A stretch of 64,000 nucleotides of DNA from Microvirga roseola (GTDB lineage Bacteria > Pseudomonadota > Alphaproteobacteria > Rhizobiales > Beijerinckiaceae). How positions within the stretch are numbered: the stretch's first letter is position 1; each line of letters begins with the position of its first letter. The stretch spans positions 1 to 64,000 of the forward strand of contig NZ_JAJATX010000013.1 in assembly GCF_020866965.1 (NCBI RefSeq), given 5' to 3'. Of the stretch, positions 1-11,066 are shown one piece after another. The position numbers were made by a program, and so were the translations under genes. Under the pieces are notes generated by a model, which worked only from the letters and a program-made list of their open reading frames with translations, made no database searches and was not told the DNA's origin.

Positions 1-37
1 TCACCCTCGGCTCACTGATGAAAGTGCCAAAGTAGTG

Positions 38-805
38 CTAAGGCCTGTTCTCGATCATCTCGGCGGCCACTTCGGCGCCGGAGACCAGGACAAGGCTGCC
101 GTCCCGAAGCTCGTAGACGACGGTTCCATCGACCGGGCTCCCGTCGCCGCGCGTGCCGGTGTAGTGGACGATCAGCCGGTCGCCATCCACGCGCCACCGC
201 CCTTCGACCTCCCTGCAGGGCAACTCGTCATCGACGACCGCGCCACAATTGCTGTCTCCACCCGGGATGCCGCCATCGGGACCGACGGCCAGCATCTGCC
301 CATCCTGGATCAGGAATGGGACCATGACGCTCGAGCTATAGCCCTGGAAAGTCCCGCCGCCCTCGACCATGAGGCCGTGCTGAGCGCCAAGGCGGAATGG
401 CTCGATTGAGGCGAGATCGCCGAAGGTCCCGATTTGGACGAAGCTATCATGCCGGCTGACGGGCGTGAGCGTGCTTCCGTCCCGCTTGAGAAAGACCGCA
501 CTCACGTCGGCGGCACATCCATGGCAGGCCGTGCCGGGCACCTGCGCCAGCGTGATCAAGACAACGGCATCGTCATAGGGGATGGCGCGGTAAGGATAGA
601 TGCACGGCTGGTTGAGAGACCGCCGCGTACGCCCCCTGCGCTCTCGGGTCTCCGGATAGGCGGCCCTGACGGCGCTTCGAAGCAGGGGATCGGCCGCAAG
701 GATCTCTGACGCGCCGGGACAGAGCGGCAGCGCCTCTTCTGCAGAAAGCGCAACTTGCGGGGCCGCCAGAGCGATGATTGCTGCGAGTATCAACCTCTTG
801 TGCAT
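38..805 (-). CDS. secreted hypothetical protein, six-cysteine
   Basis: This 255-residue protein has a typical Sec signal peptide (residues 1-22, hydrophobic core LILAAIIALAAPQ, likely cleaved after ALSA), so it is probably periplasmic. The mature part has six cysteines (about residues 29, 68, 94, 97, 187 and 197), including a CHGC pair, which suggests disulphides. The C-terminal 60 residues read as short beta strands (WRVDGDRLIVHYTG). I do not recognise a family. It lies about 100 bp downstream of cimA on the same strand and could be expressed from its own promoter in that gap or by read-through. Codon use matches the neighbours. Confidence 0.7.
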   Translation of the reverse strand: MHKRLILAAIIALAAPQVALSAEEALPLCPGASEILAADPLLRSAVRAAYPETRERRGRTRRSLNQPCIYPYRAIPYDDAVVLITLAQVPGTACHGCAADVSAVFLKRDGSTLTPVSRHDSFVQIGTFGDLASIEPFRLGAQHGLMVEGGGTFQGYSSSVMVPFLIQDGQMLAVGPDGGIPGGDSNCGAVVDDELPCREVEGRWRVDGDRLIVHYTGTRGDGSPVDGTVVYELRDGSLVLVSGAEVAAEMIENRP

Positions 806-905
806 CGGGCGCCCCTCCCCGCTGATCTTATCGGATGCCGACAGATGCCCGGTATAACATTATTCCGGCATTTCGGCGGCATCGGCCATGAGGGCGCAAG
901 GCTGC

Positions 906-2501
906 TTACAGGGACGCCCCGCTCTTCAGAAGCTTGTAGATCATGGAATCCGTGAGCGCCTGGAACGAGGCGTCGATGATGTTGGAGGAGACGCCGATGG
1001 TGGTCCAGCGCTCGCCCGAACCGTCGGCGAACTCGATCAGAACGCGCGTCACCGCATCCGAGCCGCCCTGGTAGATGCGGACTTTGTAGTCCACCAGCTC
1101 CAGATCCTGGATCAAGTGCTGGTACTTGCCGAGGTCCTTGCGCAGCGCAACGTCGAGCGCGTTGACCGGGCCGTTTCCTTCGGCGGCGGAGATGTGCACG
1201 TCGTCGCCCACCCGCACCTTCACGATGGCTTCCGAGGCCGTCACGAGTTCGCCGACCGCATTGAAGCGGCGCTCCACGTTGACCGAAAAGCGCTCCACGT
1301 CGAAGAAGGCGGGAACCTCGCCGAGCATGCGCTTGATCAGCACATAGAAGGAGGCGTCGGCTCCTTCGAAGGCGAATCCCTCCGCCTCCTTGCGCTTCAC
1401 CTCGTCGAGCACGCGGGCGATGCGCGGATCGCCCTTTTCCAGCTCGAAGCCGCAGCGCTTCAGCTCCGCCCAGATGTTCGATTGCCCGCCCTGGTCGGAC
1501 ACCAGAACCTTGCGCGCATTGCCGACGACTTCCGGCTCCACATGCTCATACGTGCGCGGATCCTTGAGCACGGCGGAGGCGTGAATGCCGGCCTTCGTGG
1601 CGAAGGCGCTCGAGCCCACGAAGGGCGCGTGGCGGTTCGGCTGGCGGTTGAGGATCTCGTCCACCTGCCGCGAGACGTGGGTGAGCTGGGAAAGCGTTTC
1701 GTCCGTCACGCCCAGATCGAAGCGGGAGGCATAGCCGTCCTTCAGCTTCAGTGCACCGATGAGGGTGACGAGATTGGCGTTGCCGCAGCGCTCACCGAGA
1801 CCGTTCAGCGTACCCTGGATGTGGCGTGCGCCCGCCTCGACGGCGGCGAGCGAATTGGCGACCGCGCAGCCGCAATCGTCATGGGCGTGGATGCCGAGAT
1901 GGGCTCCCGGCACCACCGTCGTGACGGTCGTCACGATTTCGGTCACCTCGTGGGGGAGCGTGCCGCCATTGGTGTCGCAGAGCACCACACAGCGCGCACC
2001 GGATTCGTAAGCCGCCTTCGCGCAGGCGAGCGCATACTCGGGATTGGCTTTGTAGCCGTCGAAGAAGTGCTCGCAATCGATGATGACCTCGCGGCCCTTT
2101 GCGCGCGCCGCCTCGACGCTGTCGCGGATCCCGGCGAGGTTTTCCTCCGGCGTCGTCTCCAGGGCCACACGGACATGGTAGTCCCAGGACTTGGCGACGA
2201 AACAGATGGCATCGGCCTGCGCCTCCAGCAGCGCCGCGACGCCGGGATCGTTCGAGACGGAGCGGCCTGCCCGTTTCGTCATGCCGAAGGCGGTGAACTT
2301 GGCGTTCTTCGTCCGCTTCTCGGCAAAGAAGGTCGTGTCGAGCGGGTTCGCGCCCGGATAGCCGCCCTCGACATAGTCGATGCCGAGCTTGTCGAGGAGC
2401 GCCGCGATGGCGCGCTTGTCCTCGAGCGAGAAATCCACACCCGTAGTCTGCGCGCCGTCGCGCAGGGTCGTATCGAAGAGATAGATGCGCTCGCGGGTCA
2501 T
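906..2501 (-). CDS. cimA: (R)-citramalate synthase
   Basis: The enzyme condenses pyruvate with acetyl-CoA to (R)-citramalate, the first step of the threonine-independent route to isoleucine. Residues 8-16 hold the HMGL-like signature FDTTLRDGA. HIHAHDD-type metal ligands (IHAHDDCG) sit in the middle of the barrel. The last 120 residues match the LeuA-type allosteric dimer domain, where isoleucine would bind. At 531 residues it has the normal CimA length. The start at 2501 is chosen because its ATG overlaps the TGA of the upstream acetyltransferase (ATGA), indicating translational coupling; a longer reading frame to 2564 lies wholly inside that gene. 2-isopropylmalate or homocitrate synthase is the alternative, but SLEDKRAIA and the GYPGANP stretch fit CimA. 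Confidence 0.92.
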   Translation of the reverse strand: MTRERIYLFDTTLRDGAQTTGVDFSLEDKRAIAALLDKLGIDYVEGGYPGANPLDTTFFAEKRTKNAKFTAFGMTKRAGRSVSNDPGVAALLEAQADAICFVAKSWDYHVRVALETTPEENLAGIRDSVEAARAKGREVIIDCEHFFDGYKANPEYALACAKAAYESGARCVVLCDTNGGTLPHEVTEIVTTVTTVVPGAHLGIHAHDDCGCAVANSLAAVEAGARHIQGTLNGLGERCGNANLVTLIGALKLKDGYASRFDLGVTDETLSQLTHVSRQVDEILNRQPNRHAPFVGSSAFATKAGIHASAVLKDPRTYEHVEPEVVGNARKVLVSDQGGQSNIWAELKRCGFELEKGDPRIARVLDEVKRKEAEGFAFEGADASFYVLIKRMLGEVPAFFDVERFSVNVERRFNAVGELVTASEAIVKVRVGDDVHISAAEGNGPVNALDVALRKDLGKYQHLIQDLELVDYKVRIYQGGSDAVTRVLIEFADGSGERWTTIGVSSNIIDASFQALTDSMIYKLLKSGASL

Positions 2502-3006
2502 GACGACATCGTCCTGTCTGCGGGCGGGGGCAGGCGCTTTTCCATCGTGGTGGTGCCGAGCCACTCATCGCCGAGCGGCATGGTGTTGCGGCGCTGCGGC
2601 TGGAAACCGTGCCTCTGGAAGAAGGGCTGGGCGTTATCGCTCACCTCGGCGACAAGGCGCTTGGCGCCGCGCGCGCGCGCAAGCTTCTCGATGGCGTCGT
2701 AGAGCATCGTGCCGATCCCCTGCCCTGCCGCTGCGGGATGAACGTAGAAGAGCTCGATCAGCTCGTTGTCCTTCAGCGCGATGAAGCCGACGGGGGAGCC
2801 CTCGACGGTTGCGATCAGCGTGAGGCCCTCCGTCAGCTTTCCGGCGAAGGACTCGTCCTCGGCCATGGCGATCCAGGCCTCCTGCTGGCTCTCGCTGTAG
2901 TCCTCGCCGGTCAGCTCCGCGATGCTCTCCTCGAAGATGTCGACGAGCAGCGGCAAGTCGGAGGGCAGGAAGGGCCGAAGCCCCGGTTTGGGCATTGCCT
3001 GTTCCA

Positions 3007-3007
<1 letters not shown>
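2498..3007 (-). CDS. GNAT family N-acetyltransferase
   Basis: This 169-residue single-domain GNAT protein carries the acetyl-CoA pyrophosphate-binding motif QGIGTMLYDAI (about residues 95-105), preceded by the usual beta strand (IELFYVHPAA) and followed by AEVSDNAQPFFQRHGF, a typical C-terminal acceptor-site strand. The substrate cannot be told from sequence. Its ATG shares one base with the cysS stop codon (TGATG) and its own stop overlaps the cimA start (ATGA), so cysS, this gene and cimA form one coupled operon. Confidence 0.88.
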
Positions 3008-4716
<1,709 letters not shown>

Positions 4717-5008
4717 GAAACCAAATCCCTGTCAGGCCGCAGGCCGGAGGGTGGTTTCGATCTTGGAATGAGAACGAGACGGCTCCAGCCAGCGAAGTGC
4801 GCTAGCCGCAAATAATCCCGGAAACTAGGATTGCTGCCGTGTTCATGACAAAATCAATGCCTCTTCGGCCAGAGCGCGTCAAGTTCCTTCCTTAGGAACT
4901 ACCTCCAATTTGCAATTGTGCATGAAACGCCAATTAAGCCACAGCGTTAGAGCTTTGTTCACGCCCCAGCGTGACAATGAGGCAAGAGTTCAAACTGTGA
5001 GGTCTTCC
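4717..5008. other. intergenic region between divergent cysS and a secreted-protein gene
   Basis: This 292-bp gap holds no convincing gene. It is AT-richer than its surroundings and should contain the promoters of cysS (minus) and the small secreted protein (plus). A GGAAC at 4891-4895 resembles an EcfG -35 box, but no CGTT follows at 16-17 bp. I see no T-box or other tRNA-responsive leader for cysS. Confidence 0.5.
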
Positions 5009-5332
5009 ATGCACCGCGCATTCACCATGCTCGGGTTGGGCACTGCTATCTTCGTCGCGGCCGCATCCCTGGCGCTGCTACCCAACGGCACCCAGGCCTC
5101 ACCCACCCAGGCGACCTTCCTCGTTCCTGCCGCGGACGGCTATGGCGTCGCGGAATGCCTTATCTCAAACCAGGCATGTGGCCAAGTTGTGGCGGATACC
5201 TGGTGCGGGGCTCAAGGCTATGCGCGGGCGATCTCCTTCCGGCAGACCACGCCCGACGAGGTGACCGGTTCGATCCAGAAGGCCTCCTTGGGCCCGAAAG
5301 AACCGCCCGTCGCGATCACCTGCGTCAACTGA
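5009..5332 (+). CDS. small secreted hypothetical protein
   Basis: A 107-residue protein with an N-terminal signal sequence (MHRAFTMLGLGTAIFVAAASLALL, probable cleavage near TQA-SP). The mature part of about 75 residues has four cysteines (ECLISNQACG, DTWCGA, TCVN), suggesting two disulphides in the periplasm. The frame stays open back to 4910, but the ATG at 5009 starts directly at the signal peptide and has GTGAGG about 8 bases upstream, so it is preferred. No family recognised. Confidence 0.6.
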   Translation: MHRAFTMLGLGTAIFVAAASLALLPNGTQASPTQATFLVPAADGYGVAECLISNQACGQVVADTWCGAQGYARAISFRQTTPDEVTGSIQKASLGPKEPPVAITCVN

Positions 5333-5384
5333 GGCGGCAACGACTTCTCTGCCCGACAGGGAGGAGAGCCGAAGCGTCCTGAAC

Positions 5385-5891
5385 CTATTCCTTCAGCCAC
5401 TCCCCGCATTTCGGCGGCGCCTCCGTGCCCCAGGGCATGAGGGGGACCGTGGAGGTCGAGTTCTTGGGCGAGCCCTCGATCGGGCGGTCGGAATAGACCA
5501 TATAGACCAGGGTATTGCGCTTGGCGTCACAGCCGCGGACGATCTGCATCTTCTTGAAGATGAGCGACCGGCGCTCACTGAACACCACGTCGCCCTGGCC
5601 GAACTTCTGCTTGAACCGCACCGGCCCGACCTGACGGCAGGCGAGCGAGATGTCCGAAACCTCCTCGGCCACTCCAAAGGTGCCGGAGAGGCCTCCCCGC
5701 TCCGGCGTCGTGTAGTGGCAGGCCACCCCCTCCACGAGCGGATCGTCGATCCCATAGATCGCGAGCTTGTCGTCCGGCGTCAGGGCGCGCCAGACTGTCG
5801 ACTTCTTGAAGATCAGGTCCGGCTCCTGGGCCGCAACGCCGGAGGCGGCGGCCAGGGTAACTGTCAGGGCCAAGGCGATTCTTGAAAGCAT
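5385..5891 (-). CDS. creA: CreA family protein
   Basis: This 168-residue protein has a cleavable signal peptide (VTLAAASGVAAQE) and matches the CreA family along its whole length: ...DDPLVEGVACHYTTPERGG, FGVAEEVSDISLACRQVGP, VVFSERRSLIFKKMQIVR, DAKRNTLVYMVYSDRPIEGSPKN, VPLMPWG. CreA is a conserved periplasmic protein of unknown biochemical role, named for its place next to creBCD in enterics; no creBCD is seen here. The C-terminal extension after MPWG contains an extra cysteine. Confidence 0.9.
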   Translation of the reverse strand: MLSRIALALTVTLAAASGVAAQEPDLIFKKSTVWRALTPDDKLAIYGIDDPLVEGVACHYTTPERGGLSGTFGVAEEVSDISLACRQVGPVRFKQKFGQGDVVFSERRSLIFKKMQIVRGCDAKRNTLVYMVYSDRPIEGSPKNSTSTVPLMPWGTEAPPKCGEWLKE

Positions 5892-5954
5892 CTTTGGGCT
5901 CGTCTCACACTGTTACGCTGTCATGTGGGGATGGTTTCTGCCTTTGACGAGGGT

Positions 5955-6338
5955 CTACTCAGGCTCGTGGCAGACGATGCAGATTTTGTTGCCGTCGAGA
6001 TCCCGGAAATAAGCGCCGTAGAAGTTTGGATGATAATGCGGGCGGAGGCCCGGCCCGCCCTCATCCGCCCCGCCCTGCTCCAGCGCTGCCGCATGGCAGG
6101 CATCGACGATGCTCCGCCTCGAAGCGAGCAGCGCCACCATGGACCCGTTGCCGGCGCTTGGCGCCTCCCCGTTGACGGGTCGCACCACAAAAAACCGGGG
6201 TGGTTGACCGGGTGCTCCCCAGCCGAGATAGGTCTCGTCCGAGTACCTCACCTCGAGCCCGAGCGGCGCGAAAACCGCCTGATAGAAGCCTCGGGCCCGG
6301 GCGAGATCATTGGCTCCAAGGGTCGTATGAGAGTACAT
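5955..6338 (-). CDS. VOC family (glyoxalase/bleomycin-resistance fold) protein
   Basis: A 127-residue single-module VOC protein. It starts with YSHTTLGANDLARARGFYQAVF, the classical beta-alpha start with a metal-ligand histidine, and ends with NFYGAYFRDLDGNKICIVCHEPE, which carries the second-half metal-binding strand. The reaction is unknown; such proteins act as lyases, dioxygenases or drug-binding proteins. It stands alone between creA and the divergent DUF2865 gene. Confidence 0.85.
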   Translation of the reverse strand: MYSHTTLGANDLARARGFYQAVFAPLGLEVRYSDETYLGWGAPGQPPRFFVVRPVNGEAPSAGNGSMVALLASRRSIVDACHAAALEQGGADEGGPGLRPHYHPNFYGAYFRDLDGNKICIVCHEPE

Positions 6339-6493
6339 GCAGGACCTCTCCGCCGGACTTGCTGTGACAAAGAAGCTAGACAGCTTCCCCTGGAGCGGGC
6401 AAGGCGCTAATCACATTAGGGACAAATTCGGGCGTCACATGACGGGCCAGCTTGGCACACGGCGCCCAACGAACCGGTTCTGCGATCAGCTTT

Positions 6494-7609
6494 ATGACAA
6501 AGACATTCTTCCTCCGCTCCCTCCTGGCCATGACGGCCTTTCTGGCCGCAGGCCAGGCGGCTCTGGCCCAGTCGCCCGAGTGCCAGCGCTTCCGCGCCGA
6601 GCTGGCCTCCCTCGACAGGAGCGGCGGCGGAGCGCCGACGGCGGCGATGCAGGCCCAGCGCGCCGAGATCAACCGCCTGATCGGCTATTACCGCTCCATC
6701 GGCTGCGAGCGCGGCCCTCTCGGCTTCCTGGCCGGCCCTCCTCCGGCCGAATGTCCCACCATCGCCCGGCAGATCCGTCAGCTTGAGGCGGGCTACGGGC
6801 GCCTGGCCGCACAGGGCATCGATCCCGCCCAGGTCGAGTTCCGCCGCCGGCAGCTCATTGCCGCCGTCCAGCAGACCTGCGCGGCCGAGCAGCCGCGCGG
6901 CTTCTTCGAATCGCTCTTCGGACCTCCGCGCGGCCAGCCGCAGGAGATCATGCCCGAGGGCCAGCCGATCATTGACGAGCAGCAGGCTCTCGGCGGCGGC
7001 CGCCTGATCTGCGTGAGGACCTGCGACGGGTCTTTCTTCCCGCTGAGCAACGCACCCGGCGGGCGTCAGGGCGCTGACGAGATGTGCCAGTCCCTCTGCC
7101 CGGGTACGGAGACCCGAGCCTTCGCCTATCCGGGCGGAGACGACGGCCTCAGCCGGGCGATTTCGGTCTCCAGCAACCAGCCCTACACGTCGCTCCAGAA
7201 CGCCTTCAAGTTCCGCAAGACCTTCGACGAGAGCTGCGCCTGCAAGAAGCCGAACGAAAGCTGGGCCGTGGTGCTGCGCCGGGCCGAGAGCATGCTCGAC
7301 CAGCGCAAGGGCGATATCCTCGTAACCGCCGAGAAGGCCGAGGAGCTGTCGCGCCCCAAGGCCCAGCAGGCGCGCAAGGCCGTCGACAAGAAGGCCGAGG
7401 AAGAGGCCAAGGAAGCCGCCGAGGCCGGAGCCTCCGCGCCCACGGCAAGCCAGGAATCGGCTGGCATCGGCCCGCAATCCATCGAGAACGGGGCGGTCGT
7501 GACCCTGGACGAAGGACCGAAGCAGGAGGTCGTGACCGGCGACGGCCAGAAACGAGCCGTCCGCGTGATCGCGCCCAACCTGATTCCGGTGCCGGTTCCA
7601 CAGAACTGA
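6494..7609 (+). CDS. DUF2865 domain-containing secreted protein
   Basis: A 371-residue exported protein. Residues 1-26 form a signal peptide (FFLRSLLAMTAFLAAGQAALAQ). The N-terminal part is a helical region with paired cysteines (ECQRF, GCERG, ECPTI). The centre holds the DUF2865 core: RLICVRTCDGSFFPLSN, ADEMCQSLCPGTETRAFAYPGG, YTSLQNAFKFRK and CACKKPNESWA, rich in conserved cysteines. The last 100 residues are a charged Ala/Glu/Lys tail. The family is typical of Hyphomicrobiales; its function is unknown, with a cell-envelope role inferred. The ATG at 6494 is preferred over an in-frame one at 6452 because it begins the signal peptide. Confidence 0.85.
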   Translation: MTKTFFLRSLLAMTAFLAAGQAALAQSPECQRFRAELASLDRSGGGAPTAAMQAQRAEINRLIGYYRSIGCERGPLGFLAGPPPAECPTIARQIRQLEAGYGRLAAQGIDPAQVEFRRRQLIAAVQQTCAAEQPRGFFESLFGPPRGQPQEIMPEGQPIIDEQQALGGGRLICVRTCDGSFFPLSNAPGGRQGADEMCQSLCPGTETRAFAYPGGDDGLSRAISVSSNQPYTSLQNAFKFRKTFDESCACKKPNESWAVVLRRAESMLDQRKGDILVTAEKAEELSRPKAQQARKAVDKKAEEEAKEAAEAGASAPTASQESAGIGPQSIENGAVVTLDEGPKQEVVTGDGQKRAVRVIAPNLIPVPVPQN

Positions 7610-7632
7610 GCGTTCGACACGCTACCGGTGTC

Positions 7633-7652
7633 GCGGGCCCTCAGGGGCCCGC
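7633..7652 (+). terminator. stem-loop downstream of the DUF2865 gene
   Basis: A perfect 8-bp GC-only stem (GCGGGCCC / GGGCCCGC) with a TCAG loop, 23 bp after the stop codon. No strong T run follows, so it may be a weak or Rho-assisted terminator, or an mRNA 3'-end stabiliser, before the ABC transporter genes. Confidence 0.5.
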
Positions 7653-7707
7653 AGCCACTTTGAAGGGGTGATTTCAGCCCGCGCCCCGTCGTGCTATCAC
7701 CCCCGGC

Positions 7708-8675
<968 letters not shown>

Positions 8676-8679
<4 letters not shown>

Positions 8680-9437
8680 ACGTCTACGCCATCAAGGCCA
8701 TCTACCTTTTCGAGATGGCGCGCACCTGGCGTACGCTGATGCAGAGCATCGCCTCGCCCGTGCTCTCGACCTCGCTCTATTTCATTGTCTTTGGCGCCGC
8801 TATCGGTTCGCGCATGGCGAGCATCGAAGGGGTGAGCTACGGCGCCTTCATCGTGCCGGGCCTGATCATGCTCTCGATCCTGACGGAGAGCATTTCCAAT
8901 GCCTCCTTCGGCATCTACATGCCGAAATTCACCGGCACCATCTACGAACTCCTCTCCGCTCCGATCTCCGCGCTGGAGACCGTGATCGGCTATGTGGGGG
9001 CGGCCGCCACCAAGTCGATCATCATCGGCACGATCATCCTGATCACGGCGCGGCTCTTCGTCGATTTCTCCATCGAGCATCCGTTCTGGATGATCACCTT
9101 CCTGATCCTGACCTCGATCACCTTCAGCCTTTTCGGCTTCATCATCGGCATATGGGCGGACAGCTTCCAGAAGCTGCAGGTCGTACCGCTGATGATCGTG
9201 ACCCCGCTGGCCTTCCTCGGCGGGAGCTTCTACTCGATCAGCATGCTCCCGCCCTTCTGGCAGAAGGTCGCCCTGTTCAACCCGGTGGTCTATCTCGTCA
9301 GCGGCTTCCGCTGGAGCTTCTATGGGGTCGCCGATGTGGATGTGGGCGTCAGCCTCGGCATGACCTTCCTGTTCCTGCTGGCGTGCCTCGCAGGCGTCTG
9401 GTGGATCTTCCGGACGGGCTACAGGATCAAGGCGTAA
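8676..9437 (+). CDS. ABC-2 type transporter permease
   Basis: A 253-residue inner-membrane protein with about six hydrophobic segments (for example [55 protein letters not shown]) and the ABC-2 signature region [19 protein letters not shown]...P..W. It would dimerise and pair with the ATPase encoded just upstream, with which it overlaps by four bases. It resembles NodJ-type permeases, but no nod genes are nearby. Confidence 0.92.
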
Positions 9438-9450
9438 GCAACCTGCTCGC

Positions 9451-9560
9451 CTATCCTGAGGGGGCCGCGAAAGCGGCGTCTCGAAGGATGCTCCCGTGCG
9501 CTCTGGAAGCGCCCTCGTCCTTCGAGACGGACCTGATGGCTCTCCGCAGGATGAGGGCTT
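9451..9560. repeat. palindromic intergenic repeat
   Basis: The gap between the convergent permease and gltX genes holds nested inverted repeats. A perfect 12-bp pair lies at 9477-9488 (CGTCTCGAAGGA) and 9518-9529; outer arms CCT-ATCCTG (9450-9457) and CAGGATGAGG (about 9548-9557) pair imperfectly. Elements of this composition (CTCATCCTGAGG...TCTCGAAGGATG) are familiar as dispersed intergenic repeats in Microvirga, Bradyrhizobium and relatives. It could also serve as a bidirectional terminator for the flanking convergent genes. Confidence 0.65.
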
Positions 9561-9568
9561 ACGTTTTT

Positions 9569-10909
9569 CTACGCCGCCTGTCCCGACAGTCTCGCCCGCG
9601 CCCGCTCCGGCCCGATCAGCGGCAGGAGCGCGCCGAGTTCCGGCCCGTGGCCAAGACCGGTAAGCGCGAGGCGCAGCGGCATGAAGAGGGCCTTGCCCTT
9701 CACGCCCGTCGCGCCTTTCACGGCTTCGGTCCAGGCTTTCCAGGTGGTCGCGTCCCAGGGTGCCGGCGGCAGAAGACCCGCGGCCGTCTCGACGAAGTCC
9801 TTGTCCTCGATGACCGGCGTCACCGGCCCGCGCACGACCTTGGCCCATTCCGCCCCGTCGCGCACCTTGGTGAGGTTGCCCCGAATGGCGTTCCAGAAGG
9901 CCTCGCCCGCATCGGCATCGAGTTCGGCGAGCCGCTCGCGAACGGCCTCATAGGGCATCTCGTGGATGAGCCGGGCGTTGAGGTGCTCCAGTTCGCTCTC
10001 GTCGAACTTCGCGGGCGCGCGGGAGATATGCGAGAACTCGATGAGCTTCGCGAGTTCGTTCAGATCGGCGATGGGCCGCACGGCCTCCGCCGAGCCCACG
10101 AGAACGGCGAGCGAGGCTACCGCCTGCGGTTCGAGCCCCGCTTCCCGCAGGCCCCTGACCGAGAGATGCCCGAGGCGCTTGGAGAGGCCCTCGCCGCTCG
10201 CCGTGATCAGCAGGCTGTGATGGGCGAAGGTCGGGGCGTGAGCGCCGAGCGCCTCGAAGATCTGGATCTGCACCGCCGTGTTGGTGACATGGTCCTCGCC
10301 CCGGATCACATGGGTGATCCTGAGGTCGATGTCGTCCACCACTGACGGCAGTGTGTAGAGATAGGTCCCGTCCTCGCGCACCAGCACCGGATCGGACAGC
10401 GAGCCGCAATCCACATGGCACTCGCCACGCACGAGGTCGTTCCATGCGACGTTCGTGTGGTCGAGGCGGAAGCGCCAATGGGGCCTGCGCCCCTCGGATT
10501 CGAGCTTCTGCCTCTCCTCGTCGGAAAGCTTCAGCGCCGCCCGGTCATAGGTCGGCGGCAGGCCGCGAGCGAGCTGCCGCTTGCGGCGAAACTCCAGCTC
10601 CTCAGGCGTTTCGTAGCAGGGATAGAGCCTGCCCAGGGCCTTCAGCCGCTCGGCGGCTTCGTCGTACAGATCGAAACGCTCCGACTGGCGAACGATGACA
10701 TCGGGCGGAATGCCGAGCCAGCGCAGGTCCGCCTCGATGGACTCCGCGTATTCCCGCTTGGACCGCGCCAGATCCGTATCGTCGAGGCGAAGGACGAAGG
10801 TGCCCCCCTCCCGCCGCGCAAAAAGCGCGTTCAGCAGGGCGACGCGGGTATTGCCGATGTGGATGTGCCCGGTCGGGGACGGGGCGAAGCGGACGATGGG
10901 CTTGGACAT
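9569..10909 (-). CDS. gltX: glutamate--tRNA ligase
   Basis: A class I synthetase of 446 residues. The HIGH box is HIGN at residues 17-20, after FAPSPTGHI; the KMSKS equivalent is GLSKRLG (about residue 240), as in many bacterial Glu[21 protein letters not shown] and [11 protein letters not shown] are conserved family blocks. Alphaproteobacteria often have two GluRS copies, one of which may charge tRNA-Gln for later amidation; which copy this is cannot be told from the window. It is transcribed alone, with palindromic repeats on both sides. Confidence 0.95.
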   Translation of the reverse strand: MSKPIVRFAPSPTGHIHIGNTRVALLNALFARREGGTFVLRLDDTDLARSKREYAESIEADLRWLGIPPDVIVRQSERFDLYDEAAERLKALGRLYPCYETPEELEFRRKRQLARGLPPTYDRAALKLSDEERQKLESEGRRPHWRFRLDHTNVAWNDLVRGECHVDCGSLSDPVLVREDGTYLYTLPSVVDDIDLRITHVIRGEDHVTNTAVQIQIFEALGAHAPTFAHHSLLITASGEGLSKRLGHLSVRGLREAGLEPQAVASLAVLVGSAEAVRPIADLNELAKLIEFSHISRAPAKFDESELEHLNARLIHEMPYEAVRERLAELDADAGEAFWNAIRGNLTKVRDGAEWAKVVRGPVTPVIEDKDFVETAAGLLPPAPWDATTWKAWTEAVKGATGVKGKALFMPLRLALTGLGHGPELGALLPLIGPERARARLSGQAA

Positions 10910-10965
10910 GGGCCAACCCTATGACGAAGGGAGCGAAGGCGCGCAAGGGGTGATGGGTCTTGCGG

Positions 10966-11060
10966 TGTCATTCCCGGCCGGAGCGAAGCAGAGGGGAAGG
11001 GAATCTGCGGTGCGTGTGAATGGATCCCCTTCCCGGTCCTACGGACCGCCGGGGATGACA
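10966..11060. repeat. second palindromic intergenic repeat
   Basis: The gltX-nadE gap is bounded by near-perfect inverted arms TGTCATTCCC (10966-10975) and GGGGATGACA (11051-11060), with a second imperfect pair inside (AGGGGAAGGGAATC and GGATCCCCTTCCC). This 95-bp unit resembles REP-like dispersed elements and is unlike the one on the other side of gltX. It sits immediately downstream of nadE and upstream of gltX. Confidence 0.6.
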
Positions 11061-11066
11061 GGTTGC

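Noticed and set aside
888-2702. 604-codon plus-strand frame over cimA
   Set aside because: Antisense shadow of cimA and the GNAT gene.
4880-4950. Possible sigma-EcfG promoter (GGAAC at 4891) before the small secreted protein
   Set aside because: No CGTT at 16-17 bp; the nearest CGTT is far too distant.
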